Shown: positions 8,323-17,411, counted from the stretch's first letter. The stretch: DNA of 38,522 nucleotides from Spirochaetaceae bacterium (GCA_025356015.1 JANXYO010000133.1:1-38522), one strand, 5' to 3'. Numbers and translations: made by a program. Notes: generated by a model not told the origin, from the letters alone.

Positions 8323-9081
8323 ATGGAGCTATCAGCAAAAACCTGGCGCGGGATAAACGACTACCTGGTCGAGATTGAGGAGTCGGAGAGCGAAGCCGAA
8401 CTCTCGAGGCGCGCCCTCGAGGGAGTATTGCGCTTTATCCCCGCGGACATCGGCGCGGGCCTGGTGGACGCGAGCCAGCGGCTCATCGCCTATCCAAGCG
8501 AGACCGCCGGGATAGCTCAAGTCTATAACTCCCGCTACTGGTGCATCGTACCTTCGTTATCGCGCGGCGCCGACGGCGCCATTAGGTGGAGCGACCGGGC
8601 GCGTTGGGCGGACTATCCTAACAGCGAGTTCTACGCCGATTTCGCCCGGCCCCTCGGGGTCGGCGCCAGCATGAGCGTGCTCAGGCCGCCCCAGTGGCTC
8701 TCCATCACCCTGCAGCGCTCGAGCGGTGGTCGGAGCTTCTCCAAGCTCGAGCATACAATCCTCGAGGTGCTCAACCCCCACGTCCGCAATCTCCTGTCCC
8801 TGCGCAAGAAGCTCGACGCTCGGCCATTGATGGCGCGCGTCTCCGCCGAAGAACTCCGCTTCTGTTTCCCCGCCCTCTCGCCGCGAGAGGCACAGACGGC
8901 GGCCCTCCTCTGCATGGGCGCCAGCGCGCGGGAGATAGCCAGCGCCCTCAGATTCGGACTCAGGACCGCCGAGAGCCATGTCGCGCACATCTATCAGAAG
9001 CTCGACGTCTTGTGCAGGCGCGATGCGGTCGACACCATGCGCGTCGCCCTGGCAAGCCTTTCCGGCCACGCCCTCGAATAA
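8323..9081 (+). CDS. LuxR-family transcriptional regulator, soluble
   Basis: A cytoplasmic protein of 252 residues (257 if ATG 8308 is used). The N-terminal ~170 residues have no membrane segment and look like a GAF/autoinducer-binding-type sensor fold (ADIGAGLVDASQRLIAYPS, then Trp-rich loops), but no specific ligand signature is recognised. The C-terminal ~65 residues form a LuxR helix-turn-helix: LSPREAQTAALLCMGASARE, IASALRFGLRTAESHVAHIY and QKLDV. It lies back to back with a membrane-bound LuxR protein. The pair may regulate each other or a shared target, but this is inferred only from position. No terminator is visible before the convergent marR-type gene. Confidence 0.82.
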   Translation: MELSAKTWRGINDYLVEIEESESEAELSRRALEGVLRFIPADIGAGLVDASQRLIAYPSETAGIAQVYNSRYWCIVPSLSRGADGAIRWSDRARWADYPNSEFYADFARPLGVGASMSVLRPPQWLSITLQRSSGGRSFSKLEHTILEVLNPHVRNLLSLRKKLDARPLMARVSAEELRFCFPALSPREAQTAALLCMGASAREIASALRFGLRTAESHVAHIYQKLDVLCRRDAVDTMRVALASLSGHALE

Positions 9082-9154
9082 TTTCTTCTGCCTAGTCGCC
9101 CGATATACTCTTTGCCAGCCTGTCTACCGATTGGGGAGCTCCATCCCTCGAAGC

Positions 9155-9580
9155 CTACAACACATCCGCCGCCCGCCGGCCCACCTTATCGAGCATCCTC
9201 CTAAACTCCGCGCGTTCGGCCATATCGAGCACATCCAAGGGGTCGCCGAGCTCCTCGGGATAGAGCGCGCGCGAAACCTCGAGCTTGTCCAAGAGCTCCT
9301 CCCCCGGCCCGGCGAGGGATAGAGTGGACGAGCGCCTATCCGAGCGGGAAGGCTTCAAGGAAAGCCATAGCCGCTGTACGCACTTGCGGACCACTAGCGT
9401 CGTCGTAGGCCTGTCCCAGAAAAGCTCGGCTGCCGCCGCGGAGGGGCTGATAGCGCCCCGCCGCCTGGCGAGCTGGATGAGCTGCAGCTGGTTCAAGGTA
9501 ATTCCGTATTCGGCGATAGCGCGGGAAGCTCGACGCCGCCAGAGGGCGTAGGTCGTGCCCATGATGCCAACTTCATCCAT
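9155..9580 (-). CDS. MarR-family transcriptional regulator
   Basis: The 141-residue protein has the size and winged-helix organisation of MarR regulators. The helix pair LNQLQLIQLARRRGAISPSA followed by AAELFWDRPTTTLVVRKCVQ forms the recognition region, and WLSLKPSRSDRRSSTLSLAG is the wing. MarR proteins are dimers that usually repress their own gene and a neighbour and release DNA on binding a small molecule. A perfect 22-bp inverted repeat touches its start codon (9580-9601), which fits autorepression. ATG 9562 is an alternative start. No clear Shine-Dalgarno precedes 9580, so the message may be leaderless. It is divergent from groEL, with about 140 bp between the two starts. Confidence 0.85.
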   Translation of the reverse strand: MDEVGIMGTTYALWRRRASRAIAEYGITLNQLQLIQLARRRGAISPSAAAAELFWDRPTTTLVVRKCVQRLWLSLKPSRSDRRSSTLSLAGPGEELLDKLEVSRALYPEELGDPLDVLDMAERAEFRRMLDKVGRRAADVL

Positions 9581-9601
9581 ATAGTTAGCATACTAACTAT
9601 A
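9580..9601. promoter_or_regulatory. Perfect inverted-repeat operator at the marR-type start codon
   Basis: Arms TATAGTTAG (9580-9588) and CTAACTATA (9593-9601) are separated by CATA. The palindrome overlaps the first base of the minus-strand start codon and a possible -10 region. A TTGACG -35-like hexamer on the minus strand lies just upstream, at about 9614-9619. Position, symmetry and size fit the binding site of the MarR dimer encoded next to it. Confidence 0.7.
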
Positions 9602-9633
9602 CTAAAAACTCTTCGTCAATCGCTCCCGAGCCC

Positions 9634-9663
9634 TTGCCGCGATAGTGGAATATTTTGTATCTT
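9634..9663 (+). promoter_or_regulatory. Candidate groEL promoter
   Basis: TTGCCG (9634-9639) and TATCTT (9658-9663) are 18 bp apart, a weak sigma-70-like pair. No CIRCE element (TTAGCACTC inverted repeat) is seen between 9602 and 9721, so the usual HrcA control of groEL is not evident. AAAGGGAGA at 9706-9713 is the ribosome binding site. Confidence 0.35.
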
Positions 9664-9706
9664 ACTAGCGTCCCGTACAGCCAGGGCAAGCAATTTCTTT
9701 TTATAA

Positions 9707-11374
<1,668 letters not shown>

Positions 11375-11400
11375 TCCCGAGACTGTCACAGCTGCATGAT

Positions 11401-11430
11401 GAAGCGCCCCGAGAGGGGCGCTTCTTTTTT
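11401..11430 (+). terminator. Intrinsic terminator of groEL
   Basis: A 10-bp perfect stem (GAAGCGCCCC at 11401-11410 and GGGGCGCTTC at 11415-11424) with a GAGA tetraloop is followed at once by six T. It begins 26 bp after the groEL stop. Confidence 0.95.
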
Positions 11431-11601
11431 AGGCAGCCCAAGACGGCCCTGGATGGCCGCGACGTATCCCGCTCCTCACGGAGGACCTGGACGACACGCC
11501 CTTCTTCGAGCAGGCCGGGGCCGGTAGTGGCAGGTCTTCGGCAGCGGCTCGCCAGAGCTAACCTGAGAGCTCAACGAGGTCTTGGCCGGTTGAAGATCCA
11601 G

Positions 11602-11645
11602 TTGACAATCCCTGTCTTGTCGGCGATATTTTACCTTTGTGGTAA
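11602..11645 (+). promoter_or_regulatory. Promoter and operator of the toxin/antitoxin-protease operon
   Basis: TTGACA (11602-11607) and GATATT (11625-11630) are exactly 17 bp apart, a good sigma-70 promoter. Directly after the -10 lies the inverted repeat TTACC-N5-GGTAA (11631-11645), well placed for repression by the helix-turn-helix antitoxin. The preceding part of the gap (11431-11600) shows no convincing gene. A short open stretch from about 11462 (IPLLTEDLDDTPFFEQ) could be a remnant of a lost gene end. Confidence 0.65.
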
Positions 11646-11672
11646 TCACTTCGATACAGGTGAGGACGGCTC

Positions 11673-11984
11673 GTGGAAATTTCCTTTCCAAACAAGAAGC
11701 TCCTCGACCTGTACGAATGCGGGTCGGGTCGTCCCCTGCGACTGGAGCAGCGCGTGGTCGATTCCTTCTTCGACGTTGTGGCCATCCTGGAGGCGGCCAA
11801 GGACATTCACGACCTGTGGCGCAGGCGCGGCCTCAACTTCAAGAGGCTGCAGGGGCATAAGAATCGCTACTCGACGAGGCTCGACCGCAAATGGCGGCTC
11901 GAGCTGGCCATCGAGTGGACGAATGAGGCAATGACCATCGGGATCATCGGCCTCGAGGAGATCACGAATCACTATGGAGACTAG
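11673..11984 (+). CDS. HigB/RelE-type toxin
   Basis: The 103-residue protein starts at GTG 11673, with GAGG at 11662-11665 as ribosome binding site. It fits the HigB branch of the RelE/ParE superfamily of mRNA-cleaving toxins. The core shows GLNFKRLQGHKNRYSTRLDR, then KWRLELAIEW, and ends IIGLEEITNHYGD. Basic residues in the RYSTRLDRKWR strand and the C-terminal His-Tyr are where HigB family members place catalytic residues. The next gene overlaps by 11 bp and encodes a HigA-like antitoxin, which gives the toxin-first order typical of higBA. Toxicity and RNA cleavage are family knowledge, not shown here. The start is well supported by promoter, operator and ribosome binding site. Confidence 0.85.
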   Translation: MEISFPNKKLLDLYECGSGRPLRLEQRVVDSFFDVVAILEAAKDIHDLWRRRGLNFKRLQGHKNRYSTRLDRKWRLELAIEWTNEAMTIGIIGLEEITNHYGD

Positions 11985-13113
11985 AAAGGCCCCGCGAAAG
12001 CCTGTCCCCGCGCAGAACGTGGGGCCGGGGAGGATCCTCAGGCGCGAGATGGAGGCCATGGGCTGGAGCAACACGGACCTGGCGGAAGTGCTGGCGATGT
12101 CGGAGAAATCCGTGAGCCAGCTTCTCAACGACAAGCAGGCCATCACCGTGCCCACCGCCCGTCTTCTGGCTCAGGCCTTTTCCTCGAGCCCCGAGTTCTG
12201 GCTCAATCTCGACCAGAACTATCGCCTCCGCCTTGCGCCCCATGATCCCAGGGAGGACGAAACGGCTCTCAAGGCGCGGATCCGCGCGCGCATGCCCCTG
12301 GCCGAGATGCGCAAGAAGGGCTGGATCGAGTACGACTCGACGGCCAAATCCCAGGTAAATGCCTACAAACATTTCTGGGACAGCGAGGACGGCGACTTCT
12401 CCGCCTACGAGCGGTCCGACCTGCCCTTCTGCGCCCGGCAAGGGAAGCAGGGCGACAGCCAGACCCGCGACTACTGCATAACTTGGTACCAGAAAGCCCG
12501 ATCCGAGGCGGCTAGCATCAAGGCCAAACCCTATGACCCGGACCGCACCCTGGCCCTCGCCTCCTCTATCCCAGGCTACACGCTAAAGCCCGACGGTCCC
12601 CGTCTATTCCTGGCTAGCCTCAAAGCCTGCGGCGTCAAGTTCCTCATCCTCGAGCATCTGTCCAAGACCTATCTCGACGGGGCCAGCTTCATGGACGGCA
12701 CGAACCCTGTGATCGTCTACACAGCGCGTTACGACCGCGTGGACAATTTCTGGTGGACGGTCGCCCACGAGGTCGCCCATGTAGTCCTCCATATCAAATC
12801 CGAGGCTGATTCCTTCCTGGACAATCTCTCCGACCAGGCAGTCGTGAAAGGCAGGGAGCGCGAGGCCGATGCCCAAGCTGCTAAGTGGCTACACGTGGAC
12901 AAACTGCTAAAAGTGGCCGAGCCCTACGCTCAGTATTTGACCGAGGCGAGACTGCGAGAGATCGCCGGCGAAGTCGAGCTGGGGCCTGAGCTCGCGTTGG
13001 GTATATTGCAGTTCAATGGGGTGGTGGAGTGGAGGACTTTGCCAAAACTGAAGAGCAAGATATCTCAGAAGTTGGCACGTTCGGTTGCGGGCTCTTCGGA
13101 ATCCAGGCAATGA
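11974..13113 (+). CDS. HigA-like antitoxin fused to an ImmA/IrrE metalloprotease domain
   Basis: The 379-residue protein has two parts. Residues about 15-80 are a HigA-type XRE helix-turn-helix (GRILRREMEAMGWSNTDLAE, VLAMSEKSVSQLLNDKQAIT, PEFWLNLDQNYRL). Residues about 200-330 form an ImmA/IrrE zinc peptidase domain with H265-E266-x-x-H269 in TVAHEVAHVVLH and a probable third ligand at E297 in EREADAQAAKWL. A linker of about 120 residues joins them. Ordinary HigA proteins are about 100 residues and lack a protease. ImmA-type proteases cleave partner repressors, so the fused enzyme may control antitoxin stability or sense a signal; this is inference. The start ATG overlaps the toxin gene by 11 bp, and GAGGAG lies 13 bases upstream. 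HEXXH is intact, so activity is plausible. Confidence 0.88.
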   Translation: METRKAPRKPVPAQNVGPGRILRREMEAMGWSNTDLAEVLAMSEKSVSQLLNDKQAITVPTARLLAQAFSSSPEFWLNLDQNYRLRLAPHDPREDETALKARIRARMPLAEMRKKGWIEYDSTAKSQVNAYKHFWDSEDGDFSAYERSDLPFCARQGKQGDSQTRDYCITWYQKARSEAASIKAKPYDPDRTLALASSIPGYTLKPDGPRLFLASLKACGVKFLILEHLSKTYLDGASFMDGTNPVIVYTARYDRVDNFWWTVAHEVAHVVLHIKSEADSFLDNLSDQAVVKGREREADAQAAKWLHVDKLLKVAEPYAQYLTEARLREIAGEVELGPELALGILQFNGVVEWRTLPKLKSKISQKLARSVAGSSESRQ

Positions 13114-13335
13114 CGGCGAGCGAACTCCCTTTTGGCTGGGGCATCGCGCAAAGCCAAAGAGTGGGGGTGCCGGAGCCCACCGCAGGCGCTTCTGCGCCGA
13201 GGAGGGCGAAGGCAGGGGGAGCCGCGTGATCGATGGCGCGCCAGCCACCTTTTGCACTGCGCTCCCCCTCTCGGGTCCATATTGGAATGAGCTGCCTACT
13301 CCCGTCGGCGCTTGTTCTCACTGACCGAGGTTTTC

Positions 13336-13344
13336 TGCTATAAT
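13336..13344 (+). promoter_or_regulatory. Extended -10 promoter of the S1-domain gene
   Basis: TGC followed by TATAAT (13339-13344) is an extended -10 element, so a weak -35 is tolerable. A strong AGGGAG ribosome binding site at 13355-13360 follows, seven bases before the ATG at 13368. The gap 13114-13335 shows no gene; it contains weak inverted repeats (TTTGGCT/AGCCAAA and CGCAG/CTGCG) of unclear meaning. Confidence 0.75.
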
Positions 13345-13367
13345 CGGTCTCCCCAGGGAGAACCCAT

Positions 13368-14531
13368 ATGAAACCGCTCAATCTAGATTCGAATGCCAAC
13401 GATCTCGAGAAGATGTACGAACAGAGTTTTTCAGGAATGGGATACTACAAGCCCGGCCAGGCTGTGAAGACCGAAGTGGTGTCGATCTCCAAGGACTGCG
13501 TATTCCTGCAGCTGGGCGGGAAGAGCGAGGGGATCCTCGACCGGGACGAGCTGACCGACAAGGAAGGGAATCTCACCGCAAAGGTGGGAGACCAGCTCCG
13601 GGTTTTCTTCCTCAGCGCGGAAAACGGGGAGATGCGCTTCACCACCAAGATCAGCGGGAACTCGGCCGGCGCGGGGATGCTGGAGCAAGCCTATCTCGAG
13701 AAGATCCCGGTGGAGGGCCTGGTCGAGAAGGAGATCAAGGGCGGCTACGATATCAGGATCGGCGAGTTCCGCGCCTTCTGCCCCTATTCCAAGATGGGCG
13801 AAAAACGCTCCGAGAATTCCGCCGAATATGTCGGCAAGCGCCTGAGCTTCAAGATCCAGGAATACAAGGACAATGGCCGGAGCATCCTCGTCTCGAACAG
13901 GGTGATCTTTGAGGAGGCCCGCCAGGAGAGGCTCGAGGCGCTGAAAGCCACCCTTCATGAGGGCATGGTCATCACGGGCGCCATCGCTTCCATCCAGTCC
14001 TTCGGCGCCTTCGTCGACTTGGGCGGCATCCAGGCCCTGCTCCCCGTCTCGGAGATCAGCAGATCCCGGGTCGAGGACATCAAGGCTGTCCTGTCGGTTG
14101 GGCAGGAAATCCAGGCTTCCATCCTGCAGATCGACTGGAGAAATGAGCGCATCACCCTCAGCATGAAGAGCCTCCTCGCCGATCCCTGGGACACGGCGAG
14201 GGAAAGATACAAGGTCGGCTCAAAGCATTCGGGCAAGGTCGTTCGCCTTGCCGATTTCGGCGCCTTCGTTTCGCTTGAACCGGGCATCGACGGTCTCATG
14301 CACTCTTCCGAAATCAGCAAGGCCGGCGCCTACGGCACGAGCCGGGAGCTCGCAGTCAAGCTTGGCCAGACCCTCTTGGTGGAAATTCTTGGCGTGGATC
14401 AGTCCAACAGGAGGATTTCCCTGAAGCCGGCGAGCTCGGTCGAGGAAGACGAGACTACAGCCAGGTACATGGACGCCTCGGGCGATTCCACGACCTACAA
14501 TCCCTTTGCCGCCCTGCTCAAGAAGAAATGA
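13368..14531 (+). CDS. S1 RNA-binding domain protein with four S1 modules
   Basis: The 387-residue cytoplasmic protein is made of four OB-fold S1 modules at about residues 30-94, 112-179, 199-270 and 284-356. The last two are the most canonical (SFGAFVDLGGIQALLPVSEI and DFGAFVSLEPGIDGLMHSSE). It resembles ribosomal protein S1 but is shorter than the six-module E. coli protein, like the reduced S1 proteins of several bacterial phyla. It may act as S1 in translation initiation or as a separate RNA-binding regulator; the sequence alone does not decide. It is monocistronic, with an extended -10 promoter upstream and an intrinsic terminator downstream (14583-14606). Confidence 0.88.
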   Translation: MKPLNLDSNANDLEKMYEQSFSGMGYYKPGQAVKTEVVSISKDCVFLQLGGKSEGILDRDELTDKEGNLTAKVGDQLRVFFLSAENGEMRFTTKISGNSAGAGMLEQAYLEKIPVEGLVEKEIKGGYDIRIGEFRAFCPYSKMGEKRSENSAEYVGKRLSFKIQEYKDNGRSILVSNRVIFEEARQERLEALKATLHEGMVITGAIASIQSFGAFVDLGGIQALLPVSEISRSRVEDIKAVLSVGQEIQASILQIDWRNERITLSMKSLLADPWDTARERYKVGSKHSGKVVRLADFGAFVSLEPGIDGLMHSSEISKAGAYGTSRELAVKLGQTLLVEILGVDQSNRRISLKPASSVEEDETTARYMDASGDSTTYNPFAALLKKK

Positions 14532-14582
14532 TCGGCCGAAACGGACTGGTTGATTCACTTACCGCAAAGCCAGCTTGATGAG

Positions 14583-14606
14583 GCGCCCCGCGAGGGGCGC
14601 TTTTTT
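14583..14606 (+). terminator. Intrinsic terminator of the S1-domain gene
   Basis: Stem GCGCCCC (14583-14589) and GGGGCGC (14594-14600) with a GCGA loop, followed by six T. The stem sequence is nearly the same as that of the groEL terminator 3.2 kb upstream. Confidence 0.93.
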
Positions 14607-14720
14607 CGTTGGCATGCCCACAATGTCGCCTTTGGCCAGGCCCCGCCGATCGAAGGGCATCTGGGGATATCGCCGCCAAAGTTCGATAGATTCTCTGTCT
14701 GAGTCATCATGGAGGTAAAC

Positions 14721-14840
14721 ATGAAGGTCTTCCTGTGCATGAAGTGCGCCGGCGTCGCCGAAGCGGCCGCCAATCCCGAGGGCAAGGGCTGCCCCGCGGG
14801 CGGGCTCCACGACTGGAACTTCTCCGGCGAGAAGGGCTAG
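14721..14840 (+). CDS. 39-residue zinc-ribbon-like small protein
   Basis: A short gene below usual length cut-offs. The ATG at 14721 is preceded by a perfect GGAGG at 14711-14715 with five-base spacing, and the frame ends at TAG 14838-14840. The product begins MKVFLCMKCAG and contains C6-x-x-C9, then GKGCPAGGLHDWNF with C24 and H30, a plausible CCCH zinc site. I recall similar very small proteins with CxxC, GCP.GG.H.W in spirochaetes and other bacteria, usually annotated as hypothetical; this recall is not a search result. The strong ribosome binding site, G/C third positions and conserved-looking ligands argue that it is real. Its function is unknown; RNA, DNA or protein binding are all possible for such a mini-ribbon. 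Confidence 0.75.
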   Translation: MKVFLCMKCAGVAEAAANPEGKGCPAGGLHDWNFSGEKG

Positions 14841-15006
14841 GCCGCCCGATGGGGTCTCCATAGTAGCTGGCGAGCACAATCCATTCCCCGAGCGGCTATC
14901 CCGCATGAGCGTCGCCGATTCCTGGAGCCCGAATTCCTAGGACCACCAGGATGCACCCGCGTGGGTGGTTGACGGATGGCCAGCTTTCCCGCCCATAGTG
15001 CAGCCC

Positions 15007-15915
15007 ATGCAAAAGCACCAGCGCGTACTGCCCATCGCCGCCGTCCTCGTGGCCGCAAGCCTCGGCGCTTCGAGTGGCCTGTACATAAAGGGCATCCATC
15101 TATCGAGCCTGGCCCTTGCGGGATTCCGGATGTCTGTCCCCTTCCTCGTGGTCCTACCCATCATCGCCCGCGGTGGCCGCATGCTCGGCGAGAGATCGCA
15201 GCGCAAGAGCCTGTGGCTAGCGAGCGGACTAAACGCCGTCCGGATGCTGCTCTTCGTCATGGCCTACAAGCTGACCGCGATCGGCAATGCGGTCGTGCTC
15301 CTCTACCTCTGGCCCATCTTCGCCCTCATCTTCGACTGCATCGGGTTCAGGCAGAGGCCGGCCCCAGCCCGGCTCGGCCTGCTCGCGCTCGCCTTTGGCG
15401 GCGTCGTCACGATGAACCTGCACCGGGACTTCTCCCTTGCGTCGGGAGACCTCCTCGGCAGCGTCTTCATGATCGTCTCGGCCAGCATCTTCGCCATGAC
15501 GGCCATCATCTTCAAGAAGGCCCTGGCCAGGGTCCACGAGACCGACGCCCTCTTTTTCCAGAACGCGATCGGGGCAGTGGTCTTCTTTCCCTTCCTGTTC
15601 GCGGAGCTCGGCGGAGCGCCTTTCTCCGACCTTGCCTTGGGCCTGTGCTACGGTCTCATGGTGGGCCTGATCGGTTTCGCCCTGTTCTTCTTTGGAATGA
15701 AGCGTCTCCCGCTTTTCCAGTACTCCGCCCTCGCCTACAGCGAGGTTCCCTTCGGCCTGGCCCTGGGCGTCCTGGTCCTGGGGGAGCGCTTCGTGCTCAA
15801 CCAGATCCTGGGAGCCGCCATGATCCTCTGCGCGAGCTTCATCGCACAGAGACTGAGGAGCAATGTCGCCGCGCCACTGGCGAGGCTCGGGCCGGCAGAG
15901 GTTGCAAAGATGTGA
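15007..15915 (+). CDS. EamA/DMT-family transporter
   Basis: The 302-residue protein has about ten hydrophobic helices arranged as two EamA repeats of five, as in the drug/metabolite transporter superfamily. The first repeat starts AAVLVAASLGASSGLYIKG and the second DLLGSVFMIVSASIFAMTA. The stretch YSEVPFGLALGVLVLGERF near the end is the typical penultimate helix with the conserved glutamate. These are usually exporters of amino acids, sugars or other metabolites; the substrate is not predictable. ATG 15007 is chosen because the hydrophobic region begins right after it; an upstream in-frame start at 14965 would add 14 residues. No good Shine-Dalgarno is seen. TTGACG (14969-14974) and CATAGT (14994-14999) give a weak promoter with a long spacer that would yield a nearly leaderless message. 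Confidence 0.88.
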   Translation: MQKHQRVLPIAAVLVAASLGASSGLYIKGIHLSSLALAGFRMSVPFLVVLPIIARGGRMLGERSQRKSLWLASGLNAVRMLLFVMAYKLTAIGNAVVLLYLWPIFALIFDCIGFRQRPAPARLGLLALAFGGVVTMNLHRDFSLASGDLLGSVFMIVSASIFAMTAIIFKKALARVHETDALFFQNAIGAVVFFPFLFAELGGAPFSDLALGLCYGLMVGLIGFALFFFGMKRLPLFQYSALAYSEVPFGLALGVLVLGERFVLNQILGAAMILCASFIAQRLRSNVAAPLARLGPAEVAKM

Positions 15916-15918
15916 TTT

Positions 15919-17319
15919 TGGGGCGCTTCTGCCCTCGGCACGATCGGCGGGGACAGGCTCGCAGCCTACCGCGACTACGTCTATGTCTCGGAGTTCGGCG
16001 CCGACTGGAGTGCGGCATCCAACGCGGTGGCCAGCCCCGCCTCGGCCTACCGATACAACCCCTCCATCGGCTCCTACCCCCCCTATGACTTCGCCTCGCC
16101 GGAGCCAGGACCTATGCCGCCGCCGAGCGCAGCGGGATCATGATGTGGGACAATGCGGTCCCGGGCTCGCCCGCCGTGCTCCCTCCTTGGTACGTCTCGG
16201 TCCCCGGGGGAAACGCATGGGCAATAGCCCCTCGCCGACCACCGAGATCCGCGGCCTGGCGCTCAGGGGGGACCTCGCCTTCGTCGCCAACGAGACGGCC
16301 GGGCTTCGTGTTGTGGACCTGGCCGACCCGACCTTCCCTGTCGCCCTCTCGGGATATGGGGCTCTGTCCGGCCGCGGTGTCAGGCGGAGGAGCCCTCGAC
16401 GACCTCACGGTGCTCTTCGCGAGCCTCCTTGAGACGGCGGGCATCGAGACCGGCTTCATCATCGTGCCCGGACACTTCTATCCCGCCTTCGACTCGAAGA
16501 TCCCCTCTGCTTCCTTCAGCGAGCTGCACCCGGACAGGAGCCTCGGCATCCCGGTGGATGGCTTGCTCTGGGTGCCGATCGAGATCACCCTGGTAGGGAA
16601 GCAGGGCTTCGTGGAAGCATGGCGACGGGGGGCTGAGCTCTGGCGTCTCTACGACCAGGATTCCGGCAAGCGCCGCTTCACGCGGACCGCCCAGGCCCAG
16701 GCCCTCTTCGGCCCCGTGGCCCTGAAGGAATCCGACCTCGGCCTCCAGTACGGCGGCAAGGAAGGCCTCGCCCAGGCCTACCGCGATGAGATCGCAAGGC
16801 TCGCAGAATTCTCGATCGCCGACCTCACGGCCGCCGCGAAGGCGAGCGGGGACAAGCGCGACCTGAACCTCCTGGGCCTGGCCAACGTGCGCTTCGGCCG
16901 CCTCAAGGACGCGGAGGCAGCCTTCTCGAAGGCGGTCAGACTCGATCCCGGAATGGCGAGCGCCCAGGTGAATCTCGGCAACATCGCCTTCCTCCAGAGG
17001 ACTACAAAAGGGCCCTCTCCCAGTACCAGGCCGCAAGACAAGGGCCAGCAAGGTCGTTTCTTCCGACGCGGGAAGCCTCGCCTCGATCAGCCCTGCGGCG
17101 GTATTCAGGCCTGGCCCGCCCCCGCCAGCCTGGAATTCGCCCGCGACCGCGTCCTTGGCGCTTTCGCGCAGCGGGGCCGAGGCCGAAGGCGAGGACAGGA
17201 AGGAGGCCACTGCCGGCATCCTCAGGCTCGAGGCGAGCCTCAGCCGGGTCTACGAAGGCTGGCGTCTTGAGATTTCGATAGACCGCAGCGATATCTGGCA
17301 AGGGATGTACGACGAATAG
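15919..17319 (+). pseudogene. Decayed LVIVD / transglutaminase-like / TPR protein
   Basis: Consecutive pieces of one protein lie in different frames. From about 15934 comes LGTIGGDRLAAYRDYVYVSE in one frame. From about 16111 comes YAAAERSGIMMWDNAVPGSP in the next. From about 16233 comes an LVIVD-type repeat (ALRGDLAFVANETAGLRVVD). From about 16360 to 17000 comes a long stretch with LDDLTVLFASLLETAGIETG and VPGHFYPAFDS, resembling a transglutaminase-like core, followed by TPR-like helices (KDAEAAFSKAVRLDPG). DYKRALSQYQAA continues in a third frame at 17000, and a last segment ends VYEGWRLEISIDRSDI... at the TAG 17317-17319. At least five frame changes and no start codon or signal peptide make it non-functional unless the assembly is badly wrong. 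It begins four bases after the transporter stop. Confidence 0.75.
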
Positions 17320-17366
17320 GATGGGGTCTTGTTTCCACAGACCTCTGTGATCACTGCCGGCCACCA

Positions 17367-17406
17367 TCAGGCCAGGATCGATCAGGGCGCGCTGATCCTG
17401 GCCTGA
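17367..17406. repeat. Long perfect inverted repeat between converging genes
   Basis: Thirteen-base arms TCAGGCCAGGATC (17367-17379) and GATCCTGGCCTGA (17394-17406) flank a 14-base loop that can itself pair partly (ATCAG/CTGAT). It sits just after the stop of the minus-strand vWA gene and after the plus-strand pseudogene. There is no T run on either strand, so it is not a classical terminator; it may stabilise the 3' end or act as a bidirectional terminator. Confidence 0.7.
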
Positions 17407-17411
17407 AGGTC

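Noticed and set aside
11431-11600. Plus-strand gene continuing from groEL into the toxin region
   Set aside because: The long frame through 11176-11934 runs out of phase across groEL and the toxin gene. Only a short fragment (LTEDLDDTPFFEQ) looks protein-like, too little to call.
13114-13335. Small gene or structured RNA between the antitoxin-protease and S1 genes
   Set aside because: Open frames here are short, lack ribosome binding sites and look like shadows. The weak inverted repeats match no RNA family I recognise.
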